From Nitrospirota bacterium (GTDB lineage: Bacteria > Nitrospirota_A > Leptospirillia > Leptospirillales > Leptospirillaceae): DNA of 24,650 bases. The notes under the pieces were generated by a model. It worked only from the letters and a program-made list of their open reading frames with translations, searched no databases and was not told the origin of the DNA. Shown here piece after piece: positions 23,468 to 24,650 of this stretch (position 1 is its first letter; the number at the start of each line of letters is the position of its first letter). The translations under genes and the position numbers were made by a program. The stretch is taken from NCBI GenBank assembly GCA_021838765.1, contig JAKCCY010000033.1, positions 1-24,650 on the forward strand. Reading direction: 5' to 3'.

Positions 23468-24650
23468 ATGAGTAGAACCAGCCTGTCCGTTCTGGGCTCA
23501 ACCGGCTCGATCGGCCGTTCGGCTCTTGATATCGTATTGAAGCATCCGGATCGTTTTAAGGTCCTTGGAATGGCTGCCGGAAAGAATCTTGAAGTGACTC
23601 TTGAGCAGGCCCGTCTCTTTGAACCCGAGATTCTCTCTGTGGCCGAAGAGGTGTATTCCTCCTGCAAGGAGTCTCTTTTTGGTTCAGGAATCAAGGTTTT
23701 GTCCGGTGAGGAGGGAGCCGTTGCTGTTGCAGCCTATCCTGGTGCCGAAGTTCTCCTGTCGGCAATCGTTGGTGACGCGGGTCTCCCCCCCACATGGGAG
23801 GGGATTCTCCCCGGAAGGACCATTGCCCTGGCCAACAAGGAAACCCTTGTTGCCGGCGGAAGTGCCGTTATGGGGCGTATTCGGGAGAAAGGAGCCAGAC
23901 TGGTTCCTGTCGATTCGGAACACAGTGCGATCTACCAGGCAATGAAGGGGCATGACTGGAAAAGTGTCAGACGGGTTATTCTCACCGCTTCCGGTGGACC
24001 AATGTTCGGGAAAACAAAAGAAGAAATGGCCCATGTGACTGTCGAGGAGGCGCTGAACCATCCGACATGGAGGATGGGACCCAAAATCACCATCGATTCG
24101 GCGACCCTGATGAACAAGGGGCTAGAGGTGATTGAAGCGCGCTGGCTTTTCGATCTTCCCTCCGAGAAGATAGAGGTTGTTGTCCACAGGCAAAGCATCA
24201 TCCATTCGCTTGTCGAGCTGGTGGATGGTTCGGTCCTTGCCCAGATGGGTGTTCCCGACATGAGGGGACCGATAAGCTATGCGATATCCGGGGATGAGCG
24301 GCTGGTTCTTGATGTCAAGAGTCTTGACCTGGTCTTGTTGGGGCAGATGACTTTCCATCACCCTGACCATGAGGCTTTTCCCTCGATTCGGCACGCATAC
24401 AGGGCCCTTGAGCGTGGAGGACAATCCTGTCTCTGGCTGAATGCGGCCAATGAAGTGGCTGTGGCTCATTTTCTGGAAGGAAAGATTCCCTTCAGTCTGA
24501 TCGCCCGGATTCAGGGAGAAGTTCTTGAGCAGGCCCCGGTTTTTGAGGCTCGAACCCTTGATGAGATACGAAAATCAGGGAAAGCTGCCCGTAACAAAGC
24601 ACAGGAACTTGCTGAGAAATATGCCGGAACGGAAGAGATTCCGGGCAATC
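23468..24650 (+). CDS. dxr: 1-deoxy-D-xylulose 5-phosphate reductoisomerase, 3' end cut by window
   Basis: Dxr makes 2-C-methyl-D-erythritol 4-phosphate with NADPH, the committed step of the MEP isoprenoid route. The frame is open for 394 codons to the edge, and no stop is reached, so only the last few residues should be missing (family length about 390-400). NADPH motif GSTGSIG is at 10-16. Metal ligands are D149 and E151 in DSEHSA, and E220 in NKGLEVIEA (with N216 and K217). The substrate-loop W201 and S175 of TASGGP are present, and MGVPDMRGPISYA and NAANEVAVAHFL follow. GAGG lies eight bases before the ATG. The gene is the last visible member of the fhs-uppS-cdsA run. Confidence 0.95.
   Translation, partial: MSRTSLSVLGSTGSIGRSALDIVLKHPDRFKVLGMAAGKNLEVTLEQARLFEPEILSVAEEVYSSCKESLFGSGIKVLSGEEGAVAVAAYPGAEVLLSAIVGDAGLPPTWEGILPGRTIALANKETLVAGGSAVMGRIREKGARLVPVDSEHSAIYQAMKGHDWKSVRRVILTASGGPMFGKTKEEMAHVTVEEALNHPTWRMGPKITIDSATLMNKGLEVIEARWLFDLPSEKIEVVVHRQSIIHSLVELVDGSVLAQMGVPDMRGPISYAISGDERLVLDVKSLDLVLLGQMTFHHPDHEAFPSIRHAYRALERGGQSCLWLNAANEVAVAHFLEGKIPFSLIARIQGEVLEQAPVFEARTLDEIRKSGKAARNKAQELAEKYAGTEEIPGN

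Noticed and set aside
1..24650. CRISPR array, tRNA, rRNA, prophage or defence cluster
   Set aside because: No regularly spaced repeats, no cloverleaf-like sequence and no such genes were seen on reading both strands; nearly all sequence is used by ordinary chromosomal genes.

Overview
The window looks like chromosomal core sequence from a Gram-negative bacterium with moderately high GC. The gene content (squalene/hopanoid synthesis, MEP isoprenoids, Tat export, an outer-membrane barrel) and the general look of the proteins suggest Leptospirillum or a relative in the Nitrospirota. That assignment rests on recognition, not on a search. Coding density is high: eight neighbouring same-strand gene pairs overlap by exactly four bases (ATGA or TTGA), and two convergent pairs overlap at their 3' ends.

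Layout. (1) 44-1390: an insertion sequence with a DDE transposase on the minus strand and 30-bp imperfect terminal inverted repeats. (2) 1569-3176: an exported protein with about six beta-propeller-like repeats. (3) 3192-4867, minus strand: a two-gene unit with an LD-carboxypeptidase-family peptidase (S66) and a creatininase-family amidohydrolase, behind a candidate promoter whose spacer is filled by an inverted repeat. (4) 5208-8499: hpnD-hpnE-hpnC, which together convert farnesyl diphosphate to squalene. (5) 8496-9590, minus strand: a cytoplasmic serine beta-lactamase-like hydrolase whose stop codon interlocks with that of hpnC. (6) 9753-13250: tldD-tldE and a LOG-family protein. (7) 13194-14012, minus strand: a probable outer-membrane beta-barrel. 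(8) 14130-17917: radA-tsaB-rimI, then a TatA/B-like protein and tatC. (9) 18112-24650: fhs, a large unrecognised exported protein, uppS, cdsA and dxr, with dxr running off the right edge.

The genes fit together around the envelope and isoprenoids. dxr starts the MEP route that supplies isoprenyl diphosphates, uppS uses them for the cell-wall lipid carrier, and hpnDEC uses farnesyl diphosphate for squalene. cdsA makes CDP-diacylglycerol for phospholipids. The Tat pair exports folded proteins, TldD/E processes peptides, and RadA and TsaB/RimI serve recombination, tRNA t6A synthesis and protein acetylation. I see no CRISPR array, tRNA, rRNA, prophage or defence island. The least explained parts are the two exported proteins (1569-3176 and 19800-21779), the operator-like element at 4971-5000 and the interlocked convergent gene ends.
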